A stretch of 64,000 nt of DNA from Phytophthora hibernalis (GCA_012656075.1 JAAKBF010000252.1:434001-498000), one strand, 5' to 3'; counted from the first letter of the stretch, positions 52,065 to 63,209 are shown. A program made the numbers and translations. Notes: a model not told the origin generated them from the sequence alone.

Positions 52065-52934
52065 TTACGCGGAGCGTCCCGATCCGTGGACGCCTCCCCG
52101 CCCCACTGATCGGTAATCACGGCGTTTTCTATTTCCATGTCGAGAGAATACTGAGGCGCCGCGGGCGTAGCGGTAACTACCAATACTTGGTGAAGTGGCG
52201 CGGCTATCCGGAGGATCAAAGCACGTGGGAGGCTGGTAGCCGTCTCTCGGAGGACTGCGCCGACATCGTGGCCGCTTCTGGCCGCTCCACTGGAGCCGGT
52301 CGGCGCTAACCACGCCAAGAACACTGAACGGTTCTACCGGCTGCGACTGCCACGACTTCTGGATCTTCTGCACAACCTCCTCGAGGATAACGCCCCGGGT
52401 GGGCTTCGAGCGCTCGAGGTATCGGTTGCGCCACTGGCCATCCACGATGGACTTTGCCATGCGGAAGCGGAGGCGCCGTTGGGCCAGCCAGTCGATACGG
52501 TACGGCGGGTCCGTGAACTCGGGCAAGGGGTACCCCAAGTGGTGCAGCCAGTATGTGAACTCGCGTTCGTTAGACTGGCGGGCGAGGCCCGTGTCGTCGT
52601 GGAGGACGACGGGGCACTCGTCGTACTGCTGCACCGCCTTACCCGGCTCACGACTCTGTCGAAGGTACTCGCGGTACTGCCGTACGGGCCAGTATCGCAG
52701 CGCAAGCAGCTGCTCTTTGCTTCGAGGTGCCGCTGGCTCGTGATCTCGCTCCGAGGTTCGTCGCTGCTCCGCAGCCTCCCTCACATTGCGGGCACGATCG
52801 TGAAGGTGCTGGCGGTTGTCGGGCTGAAGCAGCCCTTCGGGAAACGTCATCACCGTCGCGTCGCGTGGTGTGTGGCACGTCAAGGACTTAATTCGTACTT
52901 CAAGTACTACGTCAGTTGTATTAAAGCAGTACAT
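52065..52934 (-). CDS. Antisense ORF at the 3' end of gypsy element B
   Basis: 289 residues on the strand opposite pol. The part outside the chromodomain (52310-52934) looks like real protein: FPEGLLQPDNRQHLHDRARN, ALRYWPVRQYREYLRQSREP, FTYWLHHLGYPLPEFTDPPY, RIDWLAQRRLRFRMAKSIVD, then GQWRNRYLERSKP. The sense strand here is low-grade with stops. Beyond 52065 the minus strand continues coding-like in another frame (VVALRGTLHSVESTVSHLAP, ELHKHFGWLCDLYSRVEALE, then a Pro/Ala run) down to about 51586, with one stop. No family is recognised. It could be an antisense gene of the element, a host gene beside it, or a composition effect. Confidence 0.45.
   Translation of the reverse strand: MYCFNTTDVVLEVRIKSLTCHTPRDATVMTFPEGLLQPDNRQHLHDRARNVREAAEQRRTSERDHEPAAPRSKEQLLALRYWPVRQYREYLRQSREPGKAVQQYDECPVVLHDDTGLARQSNEREFTYWLHHLGYPLPEFTDPPYRIDWLAQRRLRFRMAKSIVDGQWRNRYLERSKPTRGVILEEVVQKIQKSWQSQPVEPFSVLGVVSADRLQWSGQKRPRCRRSPPRDGYQPPTCFDPPDSRATSPSIGSYRYARGASVFSRHGNRKRRDYRSVGRGGVHGSGRSA
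52130..52309 (+). pseudogene. Integrase chromodomain of element B
   Basis: FYFHVERILRRRGRSGNYQY, LVKWRGYPEDQSTWEAGSR, LSEDCADIVAASG, stop at 52307-52309. It is a textbook chromodomain (YLVKWRGY...TWE) as carried by chromoviruses to target heterochromatin. It is separated from the pol stop (51581) by a linker open in one frame except for a stop near 52039. Confidence 0.75.
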
Positions 52935-54536
52935 CTAAATGGGTGGTCCCCATCAGGACAGATCAGATTAGACGGGGATTCAGTATGCAGATAGTTAGCA
53001 GTAGTTAGAACTACAACAGTGTTCTTAATATAAATCAGTTTAACTCTACCCCGGAAGTTCGCAAGTCAATTGGTTCTCGGTACCATATTGGACAGGAAGT
53101 CTGGGCACTTGCAAGCTTACAGCAGGAACGCTAGGCGTCTGTTGTGGTTAGCGCGTTAACGCTTCCTCTAAAGCTAAGGTGCGTGTGACATCCGTCACAC
53201 CTCCTAACGAAAACATGGTCTGTAGATTTCCCGATTTATTTAGAGGCGATCTAGTCAGGCTGCCACAGGAGGCATGTGCTTTAATCCGCAAAAATATCTA
53301 GATTACGAGGGAGAACATATCTCTTGCTAACAAAAGTAGGAACCCGGCGATTGCACCACACTCTCGTTCCTTGCAGTATCCACGGTCGGATTTCACGTGT
53401 CGGGTCCCACCATTCCATCCCATGATTCATGGGTTGGTGTTTTAAAATAGCGCGGCTACTTAGTCCAAGGTGTGTTAATTCAGTATACAGCTCCTCCACA
53501 CGAAAAATGGTGTGGTAGACACCCGTGCCATAGCCAACAGTTCATATTATTGCGCCTTTCTACTATTTTGTCCGCCTAATCGGGCTTCTTAATCTGGCTT
53601 TGTCCTCCTAGATGGGCATGTATAAATTGGAGGTGTAAAATGTCGATTTAGAAAAGCTCAAGGATTAGCCGGGAAATAAATTGAGATGGTGAGTCTGGAA
53701 TCCAGGCTGTGGATGGATGCCAAGGGTGCTCCACCATTGGACTATGTGGCGCTGCCAGGCAGTCAGTCACTGACTCAAGGCGCACGCAGAATACTACTAG
53801 TAATATACAGCAATATTCATATTAGACGCTACAGTACTTGCATTCAAATATCGAGGCTAGCCATTGTTACCGGTACGGTATGCTGATTCTAAAAGATACT
53901 TTTTGTCTCGGGGATTATACTGGTGCTGAGGTATTGTCTTTACTGCATCTTAATCGGGCCGCATAATAAGGCTTCAAATCTAGTGCTTGCGTAGAGTCTT
54001 GATGCTGCATGACACGTTTATTAAGACTTTCAATGTATGGTTTTGCTCGAAAAGACCCGAATGCCGGTCAGAGCAGCGGCATTCGGGCCTTTGCAAAGAG
54101 AATGACACTTTGATTCAGCACGTCAAAGCCTTTGAGCGCTTCATCAAGGGTTCATCGGTCACCACTTTTTGTTGTTAATCCTGACTAAGGATGATAAAAC
54201 GTAGTTCTTATCCTACTATGAGCCCCTAAACACTTATCAAAGAGCTCGGGAAAAACATAGTTTTTCATGTCCATTTAGCCAAAAAAAAAGGCACAATACA
54301 CTAAGGATAAACTAAAGGTTACTTAGAAATTGTATTACAGGCCTTTTAAGGTACACTAAGTCGTTAAACTACGCTATTCTAGCTACTTAAAGTTTGTATA
54401 CTCTTGAAGCTTACGCTTCCTCAAGCAAGGTGTTTGTCTGACTCCCATGACACTGGGTAGCACTTGTAGCCAATCTTACACCCACACAGGTAAATTCAGC
54501 TACCTGGTCCTCTGTGGTCTCAAGGAGTGAGCCAAC
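52935..54536. other. Probable LTR remnants between elements B and C
   Basis: No gene. GCTTCCTCTAAAGCTAAGG before TGTGACATCCGTCACAC at 53161-53200 has a diverged echo at 54414-54465 (GCTTCCTCAAGCAAGG, then TGACTCCCATGACAC), compatible with the same LTR border in two states of decay. The rest is AT-rich. Confidence 0.35.
53183..53200. repeat. Inverted repeat resembling a gypsy LTR terminus
   Basis: GTGTGAC-ATCC-GTCACAC, 7-bp perfect arms. A TGTGAC...GTCACA border is a common LTR end form. Confidence 0.45.
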
Positions 54537-56098
54537 ATGGATTACAGTGCGTTTCCCCACTTGACCGAAATGTTGTTCGAGTCAGTCAGGAAGATGGCGG
54601 GATGCTAGGGGATGGCGACACACACCGAACAGATCGAGAATGCGCTTGACCCCTATGAGAAAGGGCCCATCGTACACGTGCAGGAAAGCCTGCAGGGCCG
54701 GGCACCATATCCAAACCTGATTCAGCCCAAGCCGTTGAGGCTGAAGGTTCAATCCTTTCACGGAAAAGAAGGAGAGAACCTTCACTTCTGGGTCCAGAAG
54801 TCAAGCTTGTAATGGGCGTAGCTCTTCCCTCGACCGAGAAACTCGGAATCTCTTTTGCGCTCTCCAATCTCGGCAGTCGAGCCAAGACTTGGACGTATAC
54901 GTGTGAAACGACAAAGCCTGGGTGTTTGACAGCATCGGCTTAGCTGTGCGAACAGCTTCGAGCCGCATTCCTACCGGTGAACTATGAAATTAGCCAGCGC
55001 TCACGTTTCCTCGTCTGTAAGCAAGGGAAGCGCAATCTGCTTGAGTACATCCAGGAGATGCGAGTACTGCGGGTCTCTGGTGGGGGCCTCTTTCTAAACA
55101 TATCAAGATGACCGTGTTCATGAACGGCCTGTGAGTGGGTCCCGCACGTACGCAGCGGTTTCGCGTGCAGGCCAATACTAATGAAGCGGCCGTCCAGATT
55201 ATTCTCAGGAGGAGTACAGCCATAAACAGGCCCGCACCCCTGTGTCTGCTTTTTAATTCTAATTGGAAGTGAGGTACATCACTGTCGATTTACTTACGCT
55301 AACGCCACTTAACGCCCATGATCAGTCGATGCCAGGTCTGCTATCATCGAGTCTGATACCGTCCCTCTGTGCTCCTCCAAGGGCCCGGATCTTCTGTGTA
55401 ATTACACCGGGTCCGCCACAGCTTCCTGTGAGGCCGATTTGTGGTAGGCTAGTGCCCACTGGTGAATGTATTGTTTAAGGAAACCTGTAACCTCTGCCCA
55501 GCGGGACCCCGCTGCTGGCAGCTCGCTGGCAATCTACTCCATGCCTTTGCCCGTTGTTTGAGTCATCCGCGCTAAAGCATGTTCCGTCCTGTGGTGCTCT
55601 CGCAACGGCTGCACCCAACTAACGACCATCACGGCATCTGCAGGTCGTCGGGAACGCCTGTACCCTCCCCTGTGGTGCTTCTCCTTCGGTGGAGTTCTCG
55701 TGTCGTGTTGGCGGACCAGGTCCGCGTTGTCCGCCATGACATGTACAGGTGCCCATTTGTGCCCCCAGCAGCGCCGTAGTCCCCTCAGCAAGCCTAACTG
55801 CATCCTGTGTCTGCTTGGCACCTTCATCTACGGGCGATGGTGGAAGAAGTGCCGGCCAAATAACTGGCGGGGTCCCAACCATATCCACGTTGGCCTGTCC
55901 GAGCAGAACGACATCCGCTGCTTCGGCTGCGACAAGATCGGGCACATTAAACAAGCCTGCCCTGCGGTCAGACAACTGAAGTGTTTCCTCCTCACCCTTC
56001 TGGTACCAAGGGTCGTCGGTAGAAGCCGCGATCCCAAGGCCAGGGGAACGCAGGAACCAGTTGGGGTGGGTGTTGTTGTCTTGGCCGTGTTGATGTGA
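54537..56098 (+). pseudogene. Gag remnant of a third gypsy element (C) with zinc knuckle
   Basis: Starts MDYSAFPHLTEMLFESVRKM, then EGENLHFWVQK, GISFALSNLGSRAKTWTY, RFLVCKQGKRNLLEYIQEMR and KMTVFMNGL, all standard capsid blocks of an oomycete gypsy family different from element A. The CCHC knuckle CFGCDKIGHIKQAC (about 55919-55960) completes the nucleocapsid. At least six frame breaks. Protease and pol are missing; the element ends near 56100. Confidence 0.7.
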
Positions 56099-56839
56099 AT
56101 ATTAAACGGGGCGGTTAATTCAAAAATGAGTGCCGTCCCCAGGTCTTCATTCGGTTGGGTTTCTTTTCCTTTGTTGGCCTTGGTTGCCACTCAATATAAT
56201 CTCTTACGTCCAGTATTCTGATACTAATAGAGAACTGTAGTTTCTAGAGCTATTTGAATGTTTTGGAATAAAATATCGTACTTAATCCGACGGTAACGGT
56301 AAATAGTAACTTTTGTGACCCTTTAGCTACGAAAGCTATATCCATGGAGTTATCGAGTCCACATGTTGCTTCAAAGAACTATTTTGCGACATGTTGCGTT
56401 TTGTAAAATTCTTAGTCCATAGCGGATGCTTCATGAACTACACCTCAAAACTGGTATCGGAACGATCATCTTGGAGCAAAATCTAAAATAGCTCCACATT
56501 TTGAATGGCTCCAGAAACTACTGTTTTCTAATATCAAGTTCTAACAATTTGCATCTGTTTCTAATTAGATCTCAAAATCAGTTTATATGCAACCCGGAAG
56601 TAAATTATAAACTCGAAGTACACGAAAATGCGCATTGATACATGTTGGACAGGCCAAATGGGGATTGTCACTGCCACTTAGTAAAAGGCCGTGTCTCTTG
56701 CACCACTCATGAGCTACGCTACATCTGCGGTAAATAGCTGTCGTCATCTGATCCTCACTATTGTCTCGGTCATCTAGCGACACTCGCTGACCAAGACGCC
56801 GTCACTCACAGTATCTCTCCTGAAAGGCGGAGAGAGTAA
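56099..56839. other. AT-rich stretch without a gene
   Basis: No coding or structured signal was found between the gag relic and the DDE transposase relic. Confidence 0.4.
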
Positions 56840-56896
56840 CACCAACGCCAGAACAGGCTAGTGACTATCGGTCGCGAGCCTGTTCTGGCGTTGGTG
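56840..56896. repeat. 20-bp perfect inverted repeat at the end of a transposase relic
   Basis: CACCAACGCCAGAACAGGCT (56840-56859) and its exact reverse complement (56877-56896), separated by 17 bases. On the minus strand the right arm is the last codons (HQRQNRL) of the transposase and the left arm follows its stop, so the end of the gene is inversely duplicated. Confidence 0.85.
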
Positions 56897-57990
56897 GTAC
56901 TCGCCGTTGGTCGTGCGAAGCAGATAGAATCCGACGTGAAAGTTCGTCAGCGCCACACACGCCAGGAAGATGTCGTCGTAGAGACCTCCCACCGATATGT
57001 GTCGGTACAAATGAACCAAAGGCCGCACAGTCACCCAAACCTGTTCTCGACAATAATTCTATCGCAAGAAATGTCGGCGTTTTGCTGAAAGATAGCTGCG
57101 GGTAGGTTGGTGCCCTTGGTTGAGTGCATACAGCGTACGCGTAGATCGATACCCTGGTTCCCATTGTTCGCCATGACCGCCCACTCGTCAGTATACGCCC
57201 TGGCAAGGAGACCGGTGTCCCGCAACGCGCGGTCGTCGTCCGACTTTCGGTGTGTGGTATGGTGAAATGCCTTGTTGCTCCTGAACATCGTCATGTCGTC
57301 GATATTGCCGAGAGAGAGTTCCATGTATTTGTTAGCAAAACCACGAGACTTACCGACACTTTGACCTTGAAACCGTACAGTTAACTTGGCGCTGTAGTAA
57401 GGAAGCGCTTCCGCCATGTTACCGGCGGGTCTATTCGCCTGCTGAAACGTGGTATCTGTCGCGTACAGCGCGTACGCATGATGCACGACGTCCTGCCGGA
57501 CGTGAGCAGCGTCCACATGTTCTCCTCCTGGGCCTTCTCGGTAACCCAGTCATCATAGAGGCGCGTGGAAATAGCTCGGAGAGTGGCGGTGATGGCCTTG
57601 ATGAAGGTGGGTTTTGACGTGAAAAAGATTGGACAACATCAACCACGTCCCGCCGGTTTTCAGCACGACGAGCACCATGAACATGACATCTTTGCCAGTG
57701 AACGTGGAGAGGCGCCCTCGCCCGACGTTTCAGTACCGGGTAACATGGCTGCGTAAGGACGCCAAAAGCGTGTTGAATCACGCGGCGTGAAGTTCGTGAG
57801 GCGCAGGATGGCGTCGGCAACTCCGTCCGTCTCGAATCCGTCAAAGCTTGGGTGTTGAGGTGCTGATCTCTCGTGTTCTTGAAAAACGCGAGGTAGTCGG
57901 CGAGCTCTTGGCGGCGGCTGTTGTTGCGTTCTTGAAGCGACAACAGCACGGACTGCAAATGTGGGCGACGGAGGCACGGGGCATCTTGAA
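56859..57990 (-). pseudogene. DDE transposase remnant, copy 1
   Basis: Minus-strand blocks: FTGKDVMFMVLVVLKTGGTW, ALYATDTTFQQANRPAGNMA, EALPYYSAKLTVRFQGQSVG, LGNIDDMTMFRSNKAFHHTT, WAVMANNGNQGIDLRVR, DISCDRIIVENRFG, then YDDIFLACVALTNFHVGFYL, ending DSH-stop at 56859. The ATD, D-MF and VENRFG blocks carry the three acidic residues of an oomycete DDE endonuclease family. Longest open piece 57031-57516. It has frameshifts near 57520 and 57600-57780 and a stop after FG. Confidence 0.75.
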
Positions 57991-58398
57991 TGAGATGTGA
58001 TCAAAGGAGGGGTGGTTTACTCGGAGAGAACTTGGCGTTTTCGGAAGTACGCACTCGGATTGTCATGATAGGTTTGTAGCTTCTCATGAAGCTACTGCTC
58101 GACGAGGAGAAACCCGGCGAGTCCAGGGGCGGCTCACTCAACGCTTCGATCTCCTCACAATAATTCATGCGGCTGACAAATCACCGGTGGCGAAGATCGA
58201 GTGGTACAATGTTAAGCGAGATCTCGAGGCTTTCTGAGAGGAGCAAGATGCCTTTTAGGGCAGTCGGCATTTCGATTATCTTGCAACGGAGATGGGTATC
58301 ACGTGACGGTAGAAGACACCGAGCACGACCTGGAACTGAAATTGACGAGAGCACTTCGACTGTGGAGATACCGTGCACGGACGTAAACGGGACGCCGC
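57991..58398. other. Spacer between transposase and LINE relics
   Basis: About 400 bp without a recognisable gene. The left border of the following LINE relic is not marked by a duplication I can see. Confidence 0.35.
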
Positions 58399-60042
58399 TT
58401 GATAGCTTCTACAATGGTACTCTTCCTGCTTTGGTACAATGCTCTCCATACCGTTATCCAACCGACAATCATCAAACGTTGGCAGCGTTTTGTGATTGAC
58501 TTCGTGGTATCGAAGAAGGTTCCACCGGATCGGGCCCGACTTCATCTCACCAATGCAACTTGGCATCCACACCGACATCCCAAGGAGGCTTAGGCGTACC
58601 TGACCTAGCCGGGTTTTTCAACGACACAAGCTACGGTTGTTCCAGGACTTTGCCCCGGTCGTCAACGCGACAACTGTGTACACGCTCCCGCTATGGACCG
58701 TTCTTCCAGTTTGGTCTGCCCACGCAGGGTCGATATCCCGAGCGGACAGACCGGAGTACGTCTTCTACACTTCTGGTTGCGGGCAGACTTCGCATAACGT
58801 GGCGGAATGGTGGGGATTCATGTGGTCTCAATGGAGTGATCAAGCACCCATGGGCGAGATGTCGGATGTCGCTGAATAGAATCGACAGCCTTGGAACGGG
58901 CGCATTAAATGATCGGTGCGATCGCGACATCGGTTGAGTTCTTGATGCCCAAGAAGGGCGTGTATGAAGTTTGCGTAGATAAAGTCACTATCGGTCACAA
59001 CTAGAAAGTCCCGAGCCGACCTATTGCCGAGTCGCTCCATCTGCTCGCAGAAAGCCACGAAAGTCGGGCGCCCGGCCGCTAGTGGTTGAGCGCCTGGAGA
59101 TGGCACCAACCATAGTGTAGGCAGGTTGCTCCTCCAGACCGGAGCGTGAAGGAGATGACGTTGATAATTGCGCTGGGACAACGGGGAAGACATAGCCGCT
59201 GGATCAAGACTACCAAATGCCGCCCGATTCAACCAGCTTGTTGGGCGTCCCACGATTCACACGCTTTCGTTTCTTCCCGTCGCTCCGGAAGGCGGACTGG
59301 ACCCCATTGATTCGCCCGCTGGTTTTGCAATGGGAAGCCCGCGCTTCGCACTTGATGTGCTCGGCTGGTACACTGAAAGCGCACTCGGATCAGTTTTTCC
59401 GGATTCACAGGTGGTTCAGCCCAACTTCTTACGACATTCAACTGCGCGCTTTGAACAAACTTTGCCTGTGAACGCCACACGTTTCTTCATGCAACGTGCT
59501 AGGCAAGACCCACCCACTTGTCCCCACCGGGGCTGCTAGCACGTCGAAGCCTCTCTCACTGCTTGTGGCTCTGTCCAGAGGTACAACAAGTCTGGAACGG
59601 GATCCGTCCATTGTGGTCGTTGCTACTGAAGAACCGGGCACTATCTTGGCTAGAATTTCTCCTGGGAGACCACCCTCTACTTCACTCGCGGTGGATTAGT
59701 CACCACATGATGGCCCATCGTATCTGTCTGATTCTTCGGGCCATCTTTATGGGAGAAGTATGGCTTGATCGCAACCGCCCAGTTCTCGATCGACCCGCTC
59801 TCCATACCCGAACGGTAGCTGCAGGGGTGCGCCCAAATTCACTTCTCACGTGCGCTGACTCCGCTGCCGCCACCTCGAACTCAGGATCGACTCGGGGTAT
59901 CTCGATCTCATCCTGCAACGGTTGGTTCTCGCAGCCAATGGTACCCTGCCTTCTATCTCACACAGGAGAGGCCTTACCGCCGTCCAGTGTTGTTGTGGTC
60001 ATTCCGACGGGTCTAAACTATCCCTTCGCAACTCGTACTTAG
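58399..60042 (+). pseudogene. LINE 3' half remnant
   Basis: LLWYNALHTVIQPTIIKRWQ, RFVIDFVVSKKVPPDRARLH, GLGVPDLAGFFNDTSYG and PEYVFYTSGCGQTSHNVAEW are the post-RT region of an oomycete LINE. SHCLWLCPEVQQVWNGIRPL (about 59556-59615) is the zf-RVT block. The last part (RICLILRAIFMGEVWLDRNR) is the usual end. There is no RNase H, so it is a different family from the LINE at 6659. At least four frame breaks; the RT core is absent. Confidence 0.65.
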
Positions 60043-60205
60043 TCTAGTGTAGTCGAACCAAAAACGAAGTCCAAGCGTAATAGAACTTCTTCAAGTCAAG
60101 TCACCCCGGACGAACGCCCATTGGTACTATACACTCACTTAGGTTGCTGAGCTCAATAGCAAAATTCAGAGCTGTTCCGCGAAGGCGCGGCTTTGAAATT
60201 TAACG

Positions 60206-60440
60206 GGAGCTGCCGATTGCCAAGAACAAGGCCGTGATGGACGGTGTTTCAGATGACTACAACGTGTACGACAACCCGTAGGGCCCCGTGCACATTTTGA
60301 CGGGAGGAGCTGGTCAGGTGAAAGGCATGTCGGAGCCGTCGACCGACACGACGTCGTGGAACGCAGTGTCGGACTACGAGCACTTTAGTAACTCGACGCT
60401 GGAGACGAACTGCACGACGACGATAAATTTAAGCGTTTGT
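60206..60440 (+). pseudogene. Purple acid phosphatase C-terminal fragment
   Basis: ELPIAKNKAVMDGVSDDYNV, YDNP-stop-GPVHILTGGAGQVKGMS, SWNAVSDYEHFSNSTLETN matches the end of the metallophosphoesterase domain of purple acid phosphatases, including the VHILTGGAG block after the last metal-binding strand. A TAG at 60280-60282 and loss of the upstream catalytic part make it a gene fragment. Confidence 0.6.
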
Positions 60441-61913
60441 AGAGATCTCACCCACTGGGAACGACTGGTTCTGCGTTCGCTCGCCTGTTGGTTGCACGAA
60501 GGTTACACGAAGGCAGCTCCACACACCTGTATTGTTGCAGGAGTGAAATGGTGTTACGTTAGACTATACAGTATTCAGTACTCTTGTCACGTAAAGTACG
60601 TGCTTCTTTGAGTTAGTTGGCGTCATACTCAAGACCAGACACAGCATTGTCGGGGGCTGGACGACCGGAGCCCGCCACAAACGGCGATCAGCAGCAGCGA
60701 TTGCACGCACATCTGTAGCACAGGGATATAGAGCGAAGAAGAAGCACTCTGTCAGAATTGGTCATTACGTGCTGACAAGCCTGCCTAAATTTATATTCTG
60801 ATTAATCTGATCGATGTGACGGTAGATTTGTTGTGTGCAGATCGCGTATCGAATTCTTACAGGCTTCAAACCATTTGCAGCTAGCCGACGTGTCAACAAC
60901 TTCTGCTTATGTGTCAGTTTTCCTGATGGGGATCTGCTGCGATGACTTCGTGCATCCCAATTTCGTAGATGTTGGTCATGTTGTTTTCTTCGCAACTCAA
61001 AACTTTAACCTGCCTTTGACACTTCATTGGCTCTATGCACGCTTCCGCGCAAACGGGTGATGCACATAACAGCACCCGATGCCGCATCCGATGCACCGTA
61101 GAACAACTGCAAACAGTGCATTTGACGGTGTTGCTCACTGTCACGTTGTGTTACTTGGCACGCTTCATGTTTTCTAAGATTCGCTGGCTTTCAATCTCGT
61201 GAATTTGCCGATGTAGCAATACCCAAGGAAGTAGTTTGCCCATTACTACGCGCCCAGTAAGGTTTCATTAGCAAAATAAAGTTTCAAACCCAGCAAACGT
61301 CAGATGTCCTTACCAAAAAGGCGAGTGCAGTCGAAGAAAAATAGCTACAGCTCCGCCAAAACAACAGATTAGTGAGCAATAGCAAGCTCAACCCGCGTAA
61401 ATGAATGAGGGCAAAGAGATGTTCTAGCGGAGAAAAGTACAACTGAAGTCTAGCGGTATCGCGCCTAATCGTCTTGTCTGTCTGAGTGAATCTGCTACAG
61501 CTCCGCCTACAAATGGTGTTAGCAACCATTCTGAAGTCCGACAGAATGAGTATCGAGTATCATCACGGACCTGCCTGCGCAGAAACGCTTTGCTTGCCAA
61601 CTTCCACCAGCAGATTAGGGCCGCAGTGGGTTGCCTTGGGATGTTATGTTGTGCAATGGTTGGCTAAAATGGATCATTGATTGAAACTCCACATCCAGTG
61701 GACCGCCTCCAGCTCCTATGGATTTGCTTTGGATGCTGTGGATTTAGCTCCAGATTAGGACCCAAATTCAGCTGCGAAGTGGCCGGTGTGATACAAAGTA
61801 GCACGGACGTGGGCATGCAGATGTTGGTTTACAATGAGCATATGAGTTCATATCGAGTTAATAACAAGCGTACAAAACATAATGGGAAGCAATCAAACGA
61901 ATTTGGATTTCAG
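60441..61913. other. Stretch without a recognisable gene
   Basis: Only short ORFs. GCTACAGCTCCGCC is repeated at 61345 and 61493. Nothing else with clear structure was found. Confidence 0.4.
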
Positions 61914-62178
61914 CGACCAAACTGAACTGCCACTATCCTAACAACGAGGGTAGAGCGCCAGTGAATTTCGAACGCGAGGGAAGTCTCAATCTCGACGACC
62001 CAAAGTCCGTGCTGATGTCGCTATCAGAGCGGTTGAGGATGGATCGTCGGTTGGAGGCGTTTCTGGGACATATTGCAGCTCTGGTATGAAGCTCAAGCCT
62101 TGTTCGCCTGTTATCTCTTGCGTGTTGTCACTTCAGATGCTTCGCTTCCTCAATGGCAAGGCCGATTTGCGCAGACGG
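61914..62178 (+). pseudogene. Fragment of an intron-containing gene of unknown function
   Basis: An open stretch begins after a TTTCAG acceptor at 61913 (TKLNCHYPNNEGRAPV, LDDPKSVLMSLSERLRMDRR), runs to 62083, is joined over a 53-bp intron (62084-62136, GTATGA...TTCAG) to LRFLNGKADLRRR, and ends at a further GTATGT donor at 62179. Later exons are not found: a transposase relic begins within 60 bp. Start unknown. Confidence 0.4.
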
Positions 62179-62231
62179 GTATGTAGTGCTCGCCATCTTC
62201 ACGGCGTAGCGGGCAACAACGTACACTGAAG

Positions 62232-62803
62232 TTAGTAAGGTCCACGCTGGAATGTAACATCGGTCACGTACCGAGCACAAGGGAAGTTAGCGAACGTGTG
62301 GCCTGTAAGCGTGAGATCACGCATCGTCGAGCGCTCCTCTTCGTCAAGTACAACACTCAGGTACAGGCACGGCTCTAGCATCCCGACGAACTTCTTCACC
62401 ATTTTCTGGAAAGGCGAGGGCATATCTCTAACATCGCGAAGCAGTGTCCCAACCACCGCAGTGCTTGAGAGCGACTAGTGTCATGAACAGGATGTCTTTC
62501 GGAGCGTTGGCGCTCTTTTTACCTCTACATACATTGCTTCAGGACATGATCGTCAACAGCGTCCCAAACGCGCTCGAACTCCATAAGTGCAAAGTTGCAC
62601 ATTTTTAGGACACGCTCGGGGCCTTGCACACGTAGACAGCGGTCAAACACAGGCGGCGAAGAAGAGAATTCGTCATCTGCGTAGTCATGACTAGTTGGGA
62701 GCTCTACACGAGCTAAAGCTCGTTGCCGAGCTTCTTCCTCGACAAATAGTCGATCCCACCTTTCACGTGCTTGGTTGTCGAGCTCTTCTTGTGTCGGTTT
62801 CAA
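62232..62803 (-). pseudogene. DDE transposase remnant, copy 2 (N-terminal part)
   Basis: 62525-62803 (MKPTQEELDNQARERWDRLF ... CNFALMEFERVWDAVDDHVL) is the N-terminal region. DILFMTLVALKHCGGWDTAS lies in another frame, and 62232-62456 (FQKMVKKFVGMLEPCLYLSV ... TGHTFANFPCARYVTDVTFQ) reaches the first catalytic Asp, where it stops. Same family as the relic at 56859-57990 (compare ALYATDTTFQQANRP). It is truncated after the first Asp. Confidence 0.65.
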
Positions 62804-63024
62804 GACGGTGCCATGGCGACTGTGCCGTAAGCACTCGAATTTTGAATTGAGGCGTCGAAATAGGACTTCAGTGGTGCCCAGGAGCGTACACCCTGCAGCG
62901 AAAGGGAGGGATCAGATAAGACCTGGTCTCCGTATCACGCATTTCTCATGGAATATCCACACTTACGACCACCTGCCCCGACACCTGCTTCAATCCTAAT
63001 CTCCATGTGTTGCATCGGGGTATT

Positions 63025-63040
63025 GGGGATAATTATCCCC
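63025..63040. repeat. 16-bp palindrome within a larger near-palindrome
   Basis: GGGGATAATTATCCCC, flanked by GGTATT on the left and AATACC on the right. It could be the foldback end of a small element; no partner is seen. Confidence 0.5.
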
Positions 63041-63201
63041 GATAATACCTCGTAGCCCCAACTTAGTTCTATTGTGTGGACTGACCCCATGCATGCATGT
63101 GCGGATTTGGACTATCGCTATAGACTGACCCTCTAAAACTATGGAGTTTTCCCGCGTCCTCTATGTATTACTATCGAAGTACTTACTTTTGTCTGTCTGT
63201 C

Positions 63202-63209
63202 TCTGGGAG
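63202..63209. repeat. Left 8-bp target-site duplication of the hAT-type MITE
   Basis: TCTGGGAG, repeated exactly at 63825-63832. Confidence 0.8.

Larger units (their letters stand above)
48440..52310 (+). mobile_element. Degenerate Ty3/gypsy element B (pol with chromodomain)
   Basis: Begins in mid-polyprotein near 48440 without a gag capsid and runs RT, RNase H, integrase, GPF/Y region, linker, chromodomain. The junction with element A is abrupt and lies inside both coding regions, so B inserted into A or the two recombined. LTRs are not delimited; a TGTGAC...GTCACA terminus occurs at 53183. Confidence 0.75.

Noticed and set aside
54586..54885. 99-codon minus-strand ORF opposite the third gag
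   Set aside because: Shadow of the gag capsid frame, which carries recognisable blocks on plus.
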